In this document: piece after piece, positions 1-6,136 of the stretch
Layout of the letters: every line of letters starts with the position of its first letter
Numbering within the stretch: the first letter of the stretch is position 1
Source of the DNA: Actinomycetota bacterium
GTDB lineage: Bacteria > Actinomycetota > Acidimicrobiia > Acidimicrobiales > AC-25
Assembly: GCA_005888395.1 (NCBI GenBank)
Contig: VAXF01000101.1
Coordinates: 8,868-18,992 of the forward strand
Length of the DNA stretch: 10,125 bases
Reading direction: 5' to 3'
Made by a program: the position numbers and the translations under genes
The notes under the pieces: generated by a model
Seen by the model: only the letters and a program-made list of their open reading frames with translations
Told to the model about the DNA's origin: nothing
Database searches by the model: none

Positions 1-616
1 GGATGGGCTTCCAGCCGAAGGCGGGGTCACCCTGCAGCGCCTCGTACACGTCCTCCGCCGCCACGACCGTGCCCGGGTAGGCGATGTTCACGATCCGGCT
101 GGCGAGGTTCACGACCGGCCCGAAGTAGTCGCCCTCGTGGGCCAGGACCGGACCCGACGCGAGACCGACGCGGACCGCCGAGATGGTCTCGTCGCGGGCG
201 TAGGTCTCGGCGAGCATCAGCGCGATCTCCGCAGCCACCCGAACGTCGTCGGCGACGAACATCACCTCGTCGCCGATCATCTTCACGACCCGGCCCCCCA
301 AGTGGCCGATGGTGTCGTAGGCGAGGTTCTCGAAGCGGCTCACCACCGCGGCCAGCTCCTGCTGGTCGAGCGCCTGGCTCAGCGCGGTGAAGCCCACCAG
401 GTCGGCGAAACCGACGCACAGCGTGCCGGACGCCTGCCGGTCGGGGTCGGCCCACAGGTCCGACCGCCGCAGTGCGGCGAGCAGCTGGCGGTGGAAAACG
501 TAGGCAACCAGCCAGTCCCAGTCCGGCATCCGCTCGCGCATCAGGTCGGTCACGACCTCGAGGCCCTGCTCACGCGACAGGGACATCTCCTCGACCCGGG
601 CCTCGATCGAGCTCAC
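1..616 (-). CDS. Class III adenylate cyclase, catalytic domain (3' end outside window)
   Basis: This gene would make cAMP from ATP in the cytoplasm or at the membrane face. The 205 visible residues begin at a GTG whose first bases overlap the stop of the upstream regulatory piece (GTGA, 613-616). About 65 residues of linker helix come first, then the cyclase homology domain. Seen directly: the metal-binding Asp72 in FADLVGFT, Lys112 and the second metal Asp116 in KMIGDEVMF, then Asp163, Asn170 and Arg174 in the stretch DYFGPVVNLASRI. Lys112 and Asp163 match the adenine-selecting pair of class III adenylate cyclases, and Asn170/Arg174 match the transition-state pair, so all catalytic residues in view are intact. 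The C-terminal end lies beyond base 1. In related actinobacterial proteins this domain follows the regulatory domain in one chain; here a frame change separates them. Confidence 0.88.
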   Translation of the reverse strand, partial: MSSIEARVEEMSLSREQGLEVVTDLMRERMPDWDWLVAYVFHRQLLAALRRSDLWADPDRQASGTLCVGFADLVGFTALSQALDQQELAAVVSRFENLAYDTIGHLGGRVVKMIGDEVMFVADDVRVAAEIALMLAETYARDETISAVRVGLASGPVLAHEGDYFGPVVNLASRIVNIAYPGTVVAAEDVYEALQGDPAFGWKPI

Positions 617-885
617 GCGGCGATTCGAGCGAGCGACGAGCCGTACACGCGTGCCTGCTGCACCGTGACCTCGTCGCTCACCCCACTCTGCATGAACCTG
701 GCCATCGTCTCCAGCGCCCGGAGGTCGGCGTCGGTGAAGATGCGGTCGTCATCCGGGACGTCGGTGTACCCGAGCGCTCGCCAGAAGCGACGGACCAGCT
801 CGGGGTCGATGTCGGCGCGCGCGAAGAGCTCGAGCGCCGTGTAGCGCGCCTCGCCCAGCAGGACGAGTTGGAGGTCGCCGCTCAC
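613..885 (-). CDS. Adenylate cyclase N-terminal regulatory-type domain (separate 90-aa ORF)
   Basis: The 90-residue product starts at GTG 885, inside a GTGA overlap with the stop of the glycosidase-like gene. Its sequence (ELFARADIDPEL, RFWRALGY, IFTDADLRALETM) resembles the N-terminal helical regulatory domain fused to cyclase domains in actinobacterial enzymes such as the Rv1264/Rv2212 type. That comparison is from memory of the family. It ends ...YGSSLARIAA at a TGA that overlaps the GTG of the catalytic piece. Reading on in the next frame gives VSSIEARVEEM, which continues smoothly. The simplest view is that one ancestral gene has been split by a single-base change near 613-618. Translational coupling through GTGA could still make both halves in equal amounts. 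An assembly error cannot be excluded. There is no membrane segment. Confidence 0.75.
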   Translation of the reverse strand: MSGDLQLVLLGEARYTALELFARADIDPELVRRFWRALGYTDVPDDDRIFTDADLRALETMARFMQSGVSDEVTVQQARVYGSSLARIAA

Positions 886-3200
886 GAGACAGGGCTTGCC
901 GCGACCGGCCCGAGCAGCGCGTCGCCGGTGGTCGCGGTCGACGACCACGCCGGATCGAGTCCCGGGGCCGTCAGACGCACGGGAGGCAGGCCGGCGTGCG
1001 GTCGCAGCTCCCACAGCAGGGCCGGGCGCTCGCCGTGCCAGCGCACCGCGAACGAGAGCAGGCCGTGCCGCGTCGGCGCGTCGTGTACCTCGATGCCCTG
1101 ACCCGTCCACTCCTCGGGCAGCATCGAACAGAGCGCAAGGCCGTCGTCGAGCTCGCGCACGAGCAGTGCGCGCACGAACGAAAGGAAGTCGGCCGCGGCC
1201 CAGCCGTGGTGGCCGTCGCCCATGCAGCCGCCGCCGAGTCGGGGGTGAATGGCCTCGGGCCACGCGCCGGTGGGCGTGGCCGCGTCCACCATCCAGCGGA
1301 GCCGGCGCAGGGCGCGCCGGTCGCCGCCCTCGAGCTCGGCGAAGGCGAGCTGGAGCGTGAGATAGGTACCGAGGCCCGTGTGACTGATGCCCTGGAAGAA
1401 GGCGTCGCCCACGCAGAAGCGATCGCGGATGACATCCATCGTCGCCGACATCGCCGGATGGGCGGGCGGGTACAGCCGCAGCGGCCAGCAGGCCACGAGC
1501 GACGCGATCACCGCCGGGTCGAGACGGCGGCGGGGCCCGGCGGGCACGGCGCGTGTGCCGAGCCGCTCAGCCACCAGCGCCAGCGACGCGTCGATGGCGC
1601 CGCGCAACTCGCCGGCCCACGCGCGCGCCGTGGCCGCCAGCGCGCTGTCGCCCGCGACGTCGAGCAGGTCGGCGCCGTCGAGCAGGCCCCGCGCCGACCA
1701 GAACGAGTCCCAGTAGAAGTAGTCGAAGGGGCCGAGATGCTCGGCCGACATGCTCGCCGGCATCAGGCCGGCGAGCACGGCGTCCTTGCGCCGTCGCTTC
1801 GAGTGGCGTTTGCGGTCGATCCAGCGCACGCCGCGCCCGACGGAGCGGGCGGTGAGCCGAGCGAGGTCCTCGTCACGCGTCAGGCGCCAGTGCTCGGCGA
1901 GCGCCCACAGGGCGGCGCCGTTCGAGTCCCACTCCTGGCGCTGGCTGAAGAAGAAGCCGTCGGCGTGCTGGCGGTCGGGATAGGAGGCGAGCACCTCGGC
2001 GACCTCCTCGTGGAGGCCGTAGCGGTCGAGCGCCGCGAGCATGAAGGCGGCGTCGCGGAACCAGAACCGGTGATACGTCGAGGGCCCGGGCGTGATCGAC
2101 GCGCCGTCGTGCAACAGCAGCAGGAAACGGCGGTTGGCCTCGACGAGCTGCGCCAGCCGCTCGTCGGGCAGCTCGAGACGCATCCCACGCCGGGACTGCG
2201 CGTCCCAGGCGCGCGCCACGTCGGCCGACGCGGGAAGCATCGCCGGCAGCTCGGGCGCCTTGGCGGCGCGGCGCCGGGCGAGGCCGCGGCGACGGGTCCG
2301 GCGGGGCGGGTCGAGCGGCATGGCGACTCGGAACGTGGTCCCGTGGGCCAGCGGGAACAGGAACGCGGCCTGGGCAAGCCCCGCGTCGCACCGCAGCGCG
2401 GGCGGGAACGACCCAACCGCCGCACCCGAGGTCACCACCTGGGCCACGTCGCCGTCGTGGAAGGTCGAGGCGGCGACGAGCGACGGCGGCTTCGGGAAGA
2501 GCAGGGCGGGCCGGCCGTCGACGGTGACCACGTGATCGTCGTGCAAGCCGATGCGTTCGACGACGGCGAGGCCCTCGGGGTTGTAGGGCCGCACGGCGAG
2601 GGCGAGGGCGAACGGAAGGCGCGAGCGGTTCTCGACCTCGACGACGACGAGCTCGTCCGCGCCCTGCACCGCATAGGCGCGCTGGACCGCGTCGCCACCG
2701 GGCACGGCCATCGCCGTCTCCACCACCGGTGACGCCCCGACGAGCTGCTGGCGCACGCCCGTATCGCGCGACGGGAAGTGCCACCGATCGTCCGCGCCCA
2801 CCCACCAGTCGAGCGACCAGCCGTCGTACCAGGGCGTGACCAGCCCGCGCGGGTCGACGATCGCCTCCCACACCGAGCCGACGTTGCCCACCATCGTCCA
2901 GTTGCGGAGGGTCATGTTGGCGAGGAACGGGAGGTGACCGCGTGGGATGAACGCCGGGGACAGGGGGTCGATCTGTCGTTCGAGCCAGTGCGGCCACACC
3001 CAGTCGACTCCGAGCTGCGCCGCGGCGCGCGTCCGCAGTGCGCGGAACGCAGTGCGCGCGCCGACCGGGATCAGCTCGCCGGGGAGTTGGACCTCCACCG
3101 TCTCGCCGAGCCGTTGGAAGGTCGACAGGTAGCGGACGACGTCGTCGGTGATGCGCAACCGGCCCATGAGCCGGCGCAGGAACCACGTGCGGGCGCCCAC
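882..3200 (-). CDS. Six-hairpin glycosidase-like protein (GH15/GH65-like fold), 772 aa
   Basis: This is a large protein with no clear signal peptide or membrane segment, so it is probably cytoplasmic. The layout suggests an N-terminal beta-rich domain (about 100-295), an arginine-rich linker (298-315, RRTRRRGLARRR), an alpha/alpha toroid (about 325-685) and a short C-terminal beta region (690-760). In the toroid, aromatic and acidic motifs typical of glucoamylase-like enzymes appear: YHRFWFRDAAF (376-386), QEWDSNGAALWAL (422-434), FDYFYWDSFWSARGL (492-506) and GAWPEAIHPRLGGG (645-658). Glu423 and Glu649 are the best candidates for catalytic acid and base; this is inference. The substrate is unknown, with alpha-glucans or trehalose-like sugars possible. 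It starts at GTG 3200, 6 bases after the gpsA stop, without a convincing Shine-Dalgarno; ATG at residue 12 is an alternative. Its stop overlaps the next gene, so it is probably co-transcribed with the cyclase. Confidence 0.8.
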   Translation of the reverse strand: MGARTWFLRRLMGRLRITDDVVRYLSTFQRLGETVEVQLPGELIPVGARTAFRALRTRAAAQLGVDWVWPHWLERQIDPLSPAFIPRGHLPFLANMTLRNWTMVGNVGSVWEAIVDPRGLVTPWYDGWSLDWWVGADDRWHFPSRDTGVRQQLVGASPVVETAMAVPGGDAVQRAYAVQGADELVVVEVENRSRLPFALALAVRPYNPEGLAVVERIGLHDDHVVTVDGRPALLFPKPPSLVAASTFHDGDVAQVVTSGAAVGSFPPALRCDAGLAQAAFLFPLAHGTTFRVAMPLDPPRRTRRRGLARRRAAKAPELPAMLPASADVARAWDAQSRRGMRLELPDERLAQLVEANRRFLLLLHDGASITPGPSTYHRFWFRDAAFMLAALDRYGLHEEVAEVLASYPDRQHADGFFFSQRQEWDSNGAALWALAEHWRLTRDEDLARLTARSVGRGVRWIDRKRHSKRRRKDAVLAGLMPASMSAEHLGPFDYFYWDSFWSARGLLDGADLLDVAGDSALAATARAWAGELRGAIDASLALVAERLGTRAVPAGPRRRLDPAVIASLVACWPLRLYPPAHPAMSATMDVIRDRFCVGDAFFQGISHTGLGTYLTLQLAFAELEGGDRRALRRLRWMVDAATPTGAWPEAIHPRLGGGCMGDGHHGWAAADFLSFVRALLVRELDDGLALCSMLPEEWTGQGIEVHDAPTRHGLLSFAVRWHGERPALLWELRPHAGLPPVRLTAPGLDPAWSSTATTGDALLGPVAASPVS

Positions 3201-3206
3201 GCGCCG

Positions 3207-4229
3207 CTACCCCGCGATGCCGGAGAGCTCCGGGCCGGTCTCCCGTTGCATGAGGGACGCCACCACGTCGGCCGCTGCCTTGCCCTCGTAGAGCACGCCG
3301 GCCACCTCTTCCGCGATCGGCATCTCGACGCCGACCCGCCGGGCGAGGTCGACGACGGCGCGAGTCGTCTTGACGCCCTCCGCGACCATCTTCATCTCGG
3401 TGACGATCTCGTCGATCGACCGGCCGAGGCCGAGTTGGGCGCCGACGTGGCGGTTGCGGCTCTGCGTGCTGGTGCAGGTGGCCACGAGATCACCCATGCC
3501 GGCGAGGCCGGAGAAGGTGAGGGGCCGGCCGCCGAGGGCGACACCGAGACGCGTCAGCTCGGCCAGACCGCGCGTCATCAACGCCGCTCTGGTGTTGTCG
3601 CCAAACCCCATGCCGTCGGCCATGCCGCAGGCGATGGCCATGACGTTCTTGAGCGCGCCCGCGACCTCGCATCCGATCACGTCGGTGTTCGTGTAGACGC
3701 GGAACCAGTCGGCACGGAACAGCCGGTAGAGCTCGTCGCAGAGGGCGTCGTCGGTCATGGCCACGACGCTCGCCGCCGGGTACCCCGCCATGATCTCGCG
3801 CGCCAGGTTCGGGCCGGTCAGCACGCCCGCCGGGTGCCCTGGGAGCAACTCCCCGACGAGCTCGGTCATCCGCTTGAGCGAGCCCTGCTCCACGCCCTTC
3901 GTCAGGCTGACCACCGGCACGCCCGGTGCCATGTGACCGCGGGCCTCGTCGAGGATCTCGCGAAACCCATGTGACGGCACGGCCATCACGGCGACATCCG
4001 CCTCTCCCACAGCTTCTCCGAGCGACGCGGTGGCGACGAGCTGCTTCGGCAGCGCGTAGCCGGGGAGGTACTGGCGGTTCGTGTGGTGGGCGTTGACCTC
4101 GTCGGCGATGTCGCCGCGCCGCGCCCACAGGACAGTCGGGCAGTTGCGGGCGACGAGCGTGGCGACAGTGGTGCCCCATGAGCCGGCGCCGATGACCGCC
4201 ACCTTGGAAATCGCAACCCTGGAAGCCAT
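3207..4229 (-). CDS. gpsA: NAD(P)-dependent glycerol-3-phosphate dehydrogenase
   Basis: The enzyme reduces dihydroxyacetone phosphate to sn-glycerol 3-phosphate, the backbone for phospholipids, in the cytoplasm. The 340-residue length is normal. From ATG 4229, the Rossmann motif GAGSWGT is at residues 14-20, the TKG lysine is Lys111 (LTKGVEQG), TGPNLAREI follows near 138, the GALKN lysine is Lys194, and the C-terminal motif FSGLAGMGDLVATCTS is intact. A GTG at 4238 would add three residues. I prefer ATG 4229 because it lies 8 bases past a TAGGGT -10 box (leaderless) and gives a start closer to the Rossmann strand. GGGTGA at 4240-4235 could also serve as a weak ribosome site. It is divergent from cofC with only 26 bases between start codons, an arrangement also found in mycobacteria (gpsA/fbiD), and it heads the leftward operon. 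Confidence 0.95.
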   Translation of the reverse strand: MASRVAISKVAVIGAGSWGTTVATLVARNCPTVLWARRGDIADEVNAHHTNRQYLPGYALPKQLVATASLGEAVGEADVAVMAVPSHGFREILDEARGHMAPGVPVVSLTKGVEQGSLKRMTELVGELLPGHPAGVLTGPNLAREIMAGYPAASVVAMTDDALCDELYRLFRADWFRVYTNTDVIGCEVAGALKNVMAIACGMADGMGFGDNTRAALMTRGLAELTRLGVALGGRPLTFSGLAGMGDLVATCTSTQSRNRHVGAQLGLGRSIDEIVTEMKMVAEGVKTTRAVVDLARRVGVEMPIAEEVAGVLYEGKAAADVVASLMQRETGPELSGIAG

Positions 4230-4236
4230 CGAGGTC

Positions 4237-4242
4237 ACCCTA
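4237..4242 (-). promoter_or_regulatory. Candidate -10 box for gpsA (TAGGGT)
   Basis: On the minus strand TAGGGT (a TANNNT box) ends 7 bases before ATG 4229, the spacing expected for a leaderless transcript starting at the ATG. No good -35 box is seen. The box shares two bases with the opposing cofC -10. Confidence 0.45.
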
Positions 4243-4246
4243 GACT
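4241..4246 (+). promoter_or_regulatory. Candidate -10 box for cofC (TAGACT)
   Basis: TAGACT (TANNNT) lies 9 bases before ATG 4256, so transcription would begin at about 4253-4255 and leave almost no leader. No Shine-Dalgarno is present between the box and the ATG, which fits leaderless translation. No clear -35 box is seen. The box overlaps the opposing gpsA -10. Confidence 0.45.
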
Positions 4247-4255
4247 TCGGCGCGC

Positions 4256-4831
4256 ATGACGAGTCAGACGGATCGGGTGGCCGTGCTCGTACCGGTGAAG
4301 GCCTTCGACCGGGCCAAGGTCCGTCTCGCCCCGGCCCTCGAACCGCGCGAGCGGGCGCACCTCGCGCGCGTGATGGCCGAGCACGTCCTCGCCGCCGCCG
4401 CGCCCCTTCCCATCGCCGTAGTGTGCGACGACGACGAGGTCGCGGACTGGGCTCGTGCTCGAGGGGCGCGCGTCGTGTTGGCGCCCGGCGCGGGACTCAA
4501 CGGCGCGGTCGAGACAGGCGTCGCCGTGCTGGGCGAGCTCGGCCACGAGCGTGTCATCGTCGCTCACGGCGACTTGCCACTCGCCGGGCCACTGGCGTGG
4601 TTGAGCCGGTCGGTCGGCGTGACGCTGGTGCCCGACCATCGCGACGACGGCACCAATGTCGCGTGCATTCCGACGCATGCGGGCTTCAGGTTCTCCTACG
4701 GTCCGCGCTCGCTCGCACGCCACGAGGCCGAGGCACGGCGTCTGGGACTGCCGGTGCGCATCGTGCGCGACCCGCTGCTGGCGCGCGACGTCGACGAGCC
4801 CGCCGACCTCTTCGGGCTCGAGATCGTCTGA
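4256..4831 (+). CDS. cofC: 2-phospho-L-lactate / phosphoenolpyruvate guanylyltransferase (F420 biosynthesis)
   Basis: CofC (FbiD in mycobacteria) activates a phospho-acid (phospholactate or phosphoenolpyruvate) with GTP, the step that supplies the side-chain precursor of coenzyme F420. The 191 residues show the nucleotidyltransferase fold: LVPVKAFDRAKVRLAP (11-26) with Lys15, Lys21 and Arg23, the GLNGAVETG loop (80-88), HGDLPLA (104-110) with the metal Asp106, DDGTN (130-134), and the signature FSYGPRSLARHEAEARRLGL (146-165). The sequence does not tell which phospho-acid is used; mycobacterial homologues use phosphoenolpyruvate. It diverges from gpsA and is followed after 4 bases by a LmbE-like gene. 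Presence of the gene implies that the host makes F420. Confidence 0.93.
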   Translation: MTSQTDRVAVLVPVKAFDRAKVRLAPALEPRERAHLARVMAEHVLAAAAPLPIAVVCDDDEVADWARARGARVVLAPGAGLNGAVETGVAVLGELGHERVIVAHGDLPLAGPLAWLSRSVGVTLVPDHRDDGTNVACIPTHAGFRFSYGPRSLARHEAEARRLGLPVRIVRDPLLARDVDEPADLFGLEIV

Positions 4832-4835
4832 ACCC

Positions 4836-5558
4836 GTGACGCGGGACCTGCCCACCCCGGCGCGCGCGCTCGCGGTGGCGGCTCATCCCGACGATGCCGA
4901 GTTCGGATGCGGCGGCACGCTGGCCAAATGGGCGTCGTCGGGATGTGAGGTGTCGCACCTCGTCCTGACCGACGGGTCGAAGGGCTCGTGGGATCCGGCG
5001 CAGCCCGCCGACGAGCTCGTCTCGGTCCGCGAGGGGGAACAGCGGACCGCAGCCGCAGTCGTGCGCCGCGACGCGCCGGGCGAGGTCCATTTCCTCGGAT
5101 GGGTCGACGGTGAGCTCGTATCCGGCCTCGAGCAGCGAGAGCGCGTGGCCTGGTGGATCCGCCGGCTCCGCCCCGACGTCGTGCTCGGGCACGATCCGTG
5201 GAAGCGCTACCGCCTCCATCCCGACCATCGCCACGCCGGCTTCCTCGTCACCGACGGGACGGTCGCCGCACGCGATCCCCACTTCTTCCCGGAGCACGAC
5301 GTCGCGCCGCACCGGCCCCGGGCGCTGCTGTTGTGGGAAGCCGATGCGCCCGACCACGTCGAGGACATCTCGCGTTTCGTCGACGTCAAGCTCGACGCGC
5401 TCCTCGCCCACCGGAGCCAGCACACCTCGACGATGGGGATCACGTCGACCGAGGGCATCGAGCAGTTCCGGCGACGCATGACGGACCGGGCGGCGCGTGA
5501 CGGACGTCGAGCGGGCGTCGCCCACGGCGAGGCCTTCAAGCTGATCGGCGAGACATGA
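4836..5558 (+). CDS. PIG-L / LmbE family zinc-dependent N-deacetylase
   Basis: Proteins of this family remove acetyl groups from N-acetylglucosamine-type substrates, for example MshB and Mca in mycothiol metabolism, using zinc. In this 240-residue protein the metal and catalytic motif AHPDDAEFG is at residues 16-24 (ligands His17 and Asp20, with Asp19 the likely base), and HPDHRHAG at 128-135 carries the third ligand (His131). LVLTDGSKGSWD (42-53) matches the conserved strand and loop that follow. I chose GTG 4836, 4 bases after the cofC stop, because it leaves the usual short lead before the first strand (RALAVAAHPDD); the frame is open further upstream but overlaps cofC. It is probably co-transcribed with cofC. 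The substrate cannot be told: GlcNAc-inositol, a mycothiol conjugate or an F420-related compound are all possible. Confidence 0.88.
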   Translation: MTRDLPTPARALAVAAHPDDAEFGCGGTLAKWASSGCEVSHLVLTDGSKGSWDPAQPADELVSVREGEQRTAAAVVRRDAPGEVHFLGWVDGELVSGLEQRERVAWWIRRLRPDVVLGHDPWKRYRLHPDHRHAGFLVTDGTVAARDPHFFPEHDVAPHRPRALLLWEADAPDHVEDISRFVDVKLDALLAHRSQHTSTMGITSTEGIEQFRRRMTDRAARDGRRAGVAHGEAFKLIGET

Positions 5559-5575
5559 GCCGGTGCCATAACGCG

Positions 5576-5603
5576 CCGAAGGGGCCCCGGAGGGCCCCTT
5601 CGG
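5576..5603. terminator. Bidirectional terminator hairpin between convergent genes
   Basis: This is a perfect 12-bp inverted repeat (left arm 5576-5587, CCGAAGGGGCCC; right arm 5592-5603) with the four-base loop CGGA. It lies 17 bases after the LmbE-like stop and 21 bases before the histone-like gene's stop on the other strand, so it can serve both. No T tract follows on either side, as is common in high-G+C actinobacteria. Confidence 0.8.
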
Positions 5604-5624
5604 AGGAACTGCCGGTGCTGGCGG

Positions 5625-5966
5625 TCAGGCCTTCTTGGCCCGCCGCTTGGCCGGGCGCTTCTTGGCCGCAGCCCGCTTCTTCGCAGGGCGCTTCTTGGCC
5701 GCGGCCCGCTTCTTCGCGGGACGCTTCTTGGCCGCGGCCCGCTTCTTCGCGGGGCGCTTCTTGGCCGCGGCCCGCTTCTTCGCAGGGCGCTTCTTGGCCG
5801 CGGCCCGCTTCTTCGCGGGACGCTTCTTCGCAGTCGACTTGCGAGCTGTCGACTTCTTGGCCGTGCTCTTCTTTGCGCCTGCGCGCTTCTTGGCGGGACG
5901 CCTCTTCGCGGTCGACTTCTTGGCCGCCTTGCGGGCGCCCGCAGCCGCCTTCTTCATCGCACTCAT
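5625..5966 (-). CDS. Histone H1-like / HupB-tail-like Lys-Ala-rich DNA-binding protein
   Basis: This 113-residue protein contains only M, S, A, K, G, R, T and P: no acidic, aromatic or large aliphatic residues other than Met, and an extreme positive charge. It is expected to be disordered and to bind DNA or RNA, compacting the nucleoid. The body is repeats of the type AAAKKRPAKKR, preceded by KSTAKK-type units. The PAKK/STAKK pattern is that of the basic tail of mycobacterial HupB and Streptomyces HupS and of bacterial H1-like proteins, but no HU domain is present in or before the gene. The start at ATG 5966 is secured by a strong ribosome site (AGGAAAGG, 5981-5974). It converges on the cofC/LmbE unit across a hairpin. 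In M. tuberculosis hupB lies a few genes beyond the divergent gpsA/fbiD pair and is likewise read towards it, so this may be the positional counterpart. Confidence 0.85.
   Translation of the reverse strand: MSAMKKAAAGARKAAKKSTAKRRPAKKRAGAKKSTAKKSTARKSTAKKRPAKKRAAAKKRPAKKRAAAKKRPAKKRAAAKKRPAKKRAAAKKRPAKKRAAAKKRPAKRRAKKA
5656..5820 (-). repeat. Five tandem 33-bp coding repeats in the histone-like gene
   Basis: Five units of exactly 33 bp begin at 5656, 5689, 5722, 5755 and 5788. Each encodes the same 11 residues (an AKKRPAKKRAA register). Units differ only at two or three synonymous positions: units 2 and 5 are identical, and units 1 and 4 differ by one base. This suggests expansion by slippage or a higher-order 99-bp duplication, with the protein sequence kept constant. 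Confidence 0.9.
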
Positions 5967-5973
5967 GTTTTCG

Positions 5974-5981
5974 CCTTTCCT
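5974..5981 (-). promoter_or_regulatory. Strong ribosome binding site of the histone-like gene
   Basis: AGGAAAGG on the minus strand is separated by 7 bases from ATG 5966. It is one of only two good Shine-Dalgarno sites seen in the window and decides the start. Confidence 0.8.
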
Positions 5982-6023
5982 AGCGTCGCTGGGTGGATTC
6001 GAGGCCTACTCGGCCGTGGCCGC

Positions 6024-6125
6024 CTACTTGGCGGTGCTCTTCCCCGAAGGCTCGTTGACGGCGCGTGACGCGCGTGACGCGTCGGACATCGACGCAGTCA
6101 CATCCGCGTCAATCACGTTCAACAT
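6024..6125 (-). CDS. Small ORF (about 33 aa) upstream of the histone-like gene
   Basis: A possible small protein or leader peptide of unknown function. A perfect AAGGAGG (6134-6128) precedes three in-frame starts: ATG 6125 (2-base gap, too close), TTG 6122 (5-base gap, best spaced) and GTG 6116 (11-base gap). The product begins (ML)NVIDADVTASM and ends in NEPSGKSTAK at TAG 6026-6024. Third positions are about 82% G/C by my count, like real genes here. The frame continues through one more TAG (6008-6006) into the ATG of the histone-like gene 19 codons on, so the two are in register, separated by two amber codons. The end GKSTAK resembles the KSTAKK units downstream. It could be a leader peptide, a small protein of an operon, or a decayed 5' extension. 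I recognise no family. Confidence 0.4.
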   Translation of the reverse strand: MLNVIDADVTASMSDASRASRAVNEPSGKSTAK

Positions 6126-6127
6126 CG

Positions 6128-6134
6128 CCTCCTT
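6128..6134 (-). promoter_or_regulatory. Perfect Shine-Dalgarno AAGGAGG of the small ORF
   Basis: AAGGAGG on the minus strand is fully complementary to the 16S rRNA tail. Such a match is unlikely by chance in a stretch with no ORF, so it argues for translation starting at TTG 6122 or a neighbouring codon. Confidence 0.5.
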
Positions 6135-6136
6135 GC

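Noticed and set aside
27..455. 142-codon minus-strand frame inside the cyclase
   Set aside because: It is out of frame with the conserved cyclase motifs and Arg/Gly-rich.
613..1263. Extension of the cyclase regulatory ORF upstream to 1263
   Set aside because: Residues before GTG 885 are Arg-rich shadow sequence over the six-hairpin gene. Homology-like sequence starts only at about 875.
996..2732. 578-codon open frame on the plus strand opposite the six-hairpin gene
   Set aside because: It is a typical high-G+C antisense shadow: Arg/His/Gly/Glu-rich, low complexity, no family motif, and it lies wholly over a well-supported minus-strand gene.
2778..3974. 398-codon plus-strand frame across gpsA and the start of the six-hairpin gene
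   Set aside because: It spans two well-supported minus-strand genes and has shadow-type composition with no recognisable domain.
4656..4835. Upstream extension of the LmbE-like ORF
   Set aside because: It overlaps the conserved C-terminal part of cofC in another frame. GTG 4836 gives the normal N-terminus.
5656..5820. CRISPR-like array of 33-bp units
   Set aside because: The units are directly adjacent without spacers, a multiple of three, and in frame in a coding gene.
6061..6079. Tandem CGCGTGACG repeat as an iteron or operator
   Set aside because: There are only two 9-bp copies, and they fall in the small ORF, where they encode repeated Ser-Arg-Ala. There is no other sign of an origin or operator.
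5967..6135. Remnant of an HU domain upstream of the histone-like gene
   Set aside because: All three minus-strand frames were read for HU-type sequence (GFGxF, RNPxTG) and none was found.
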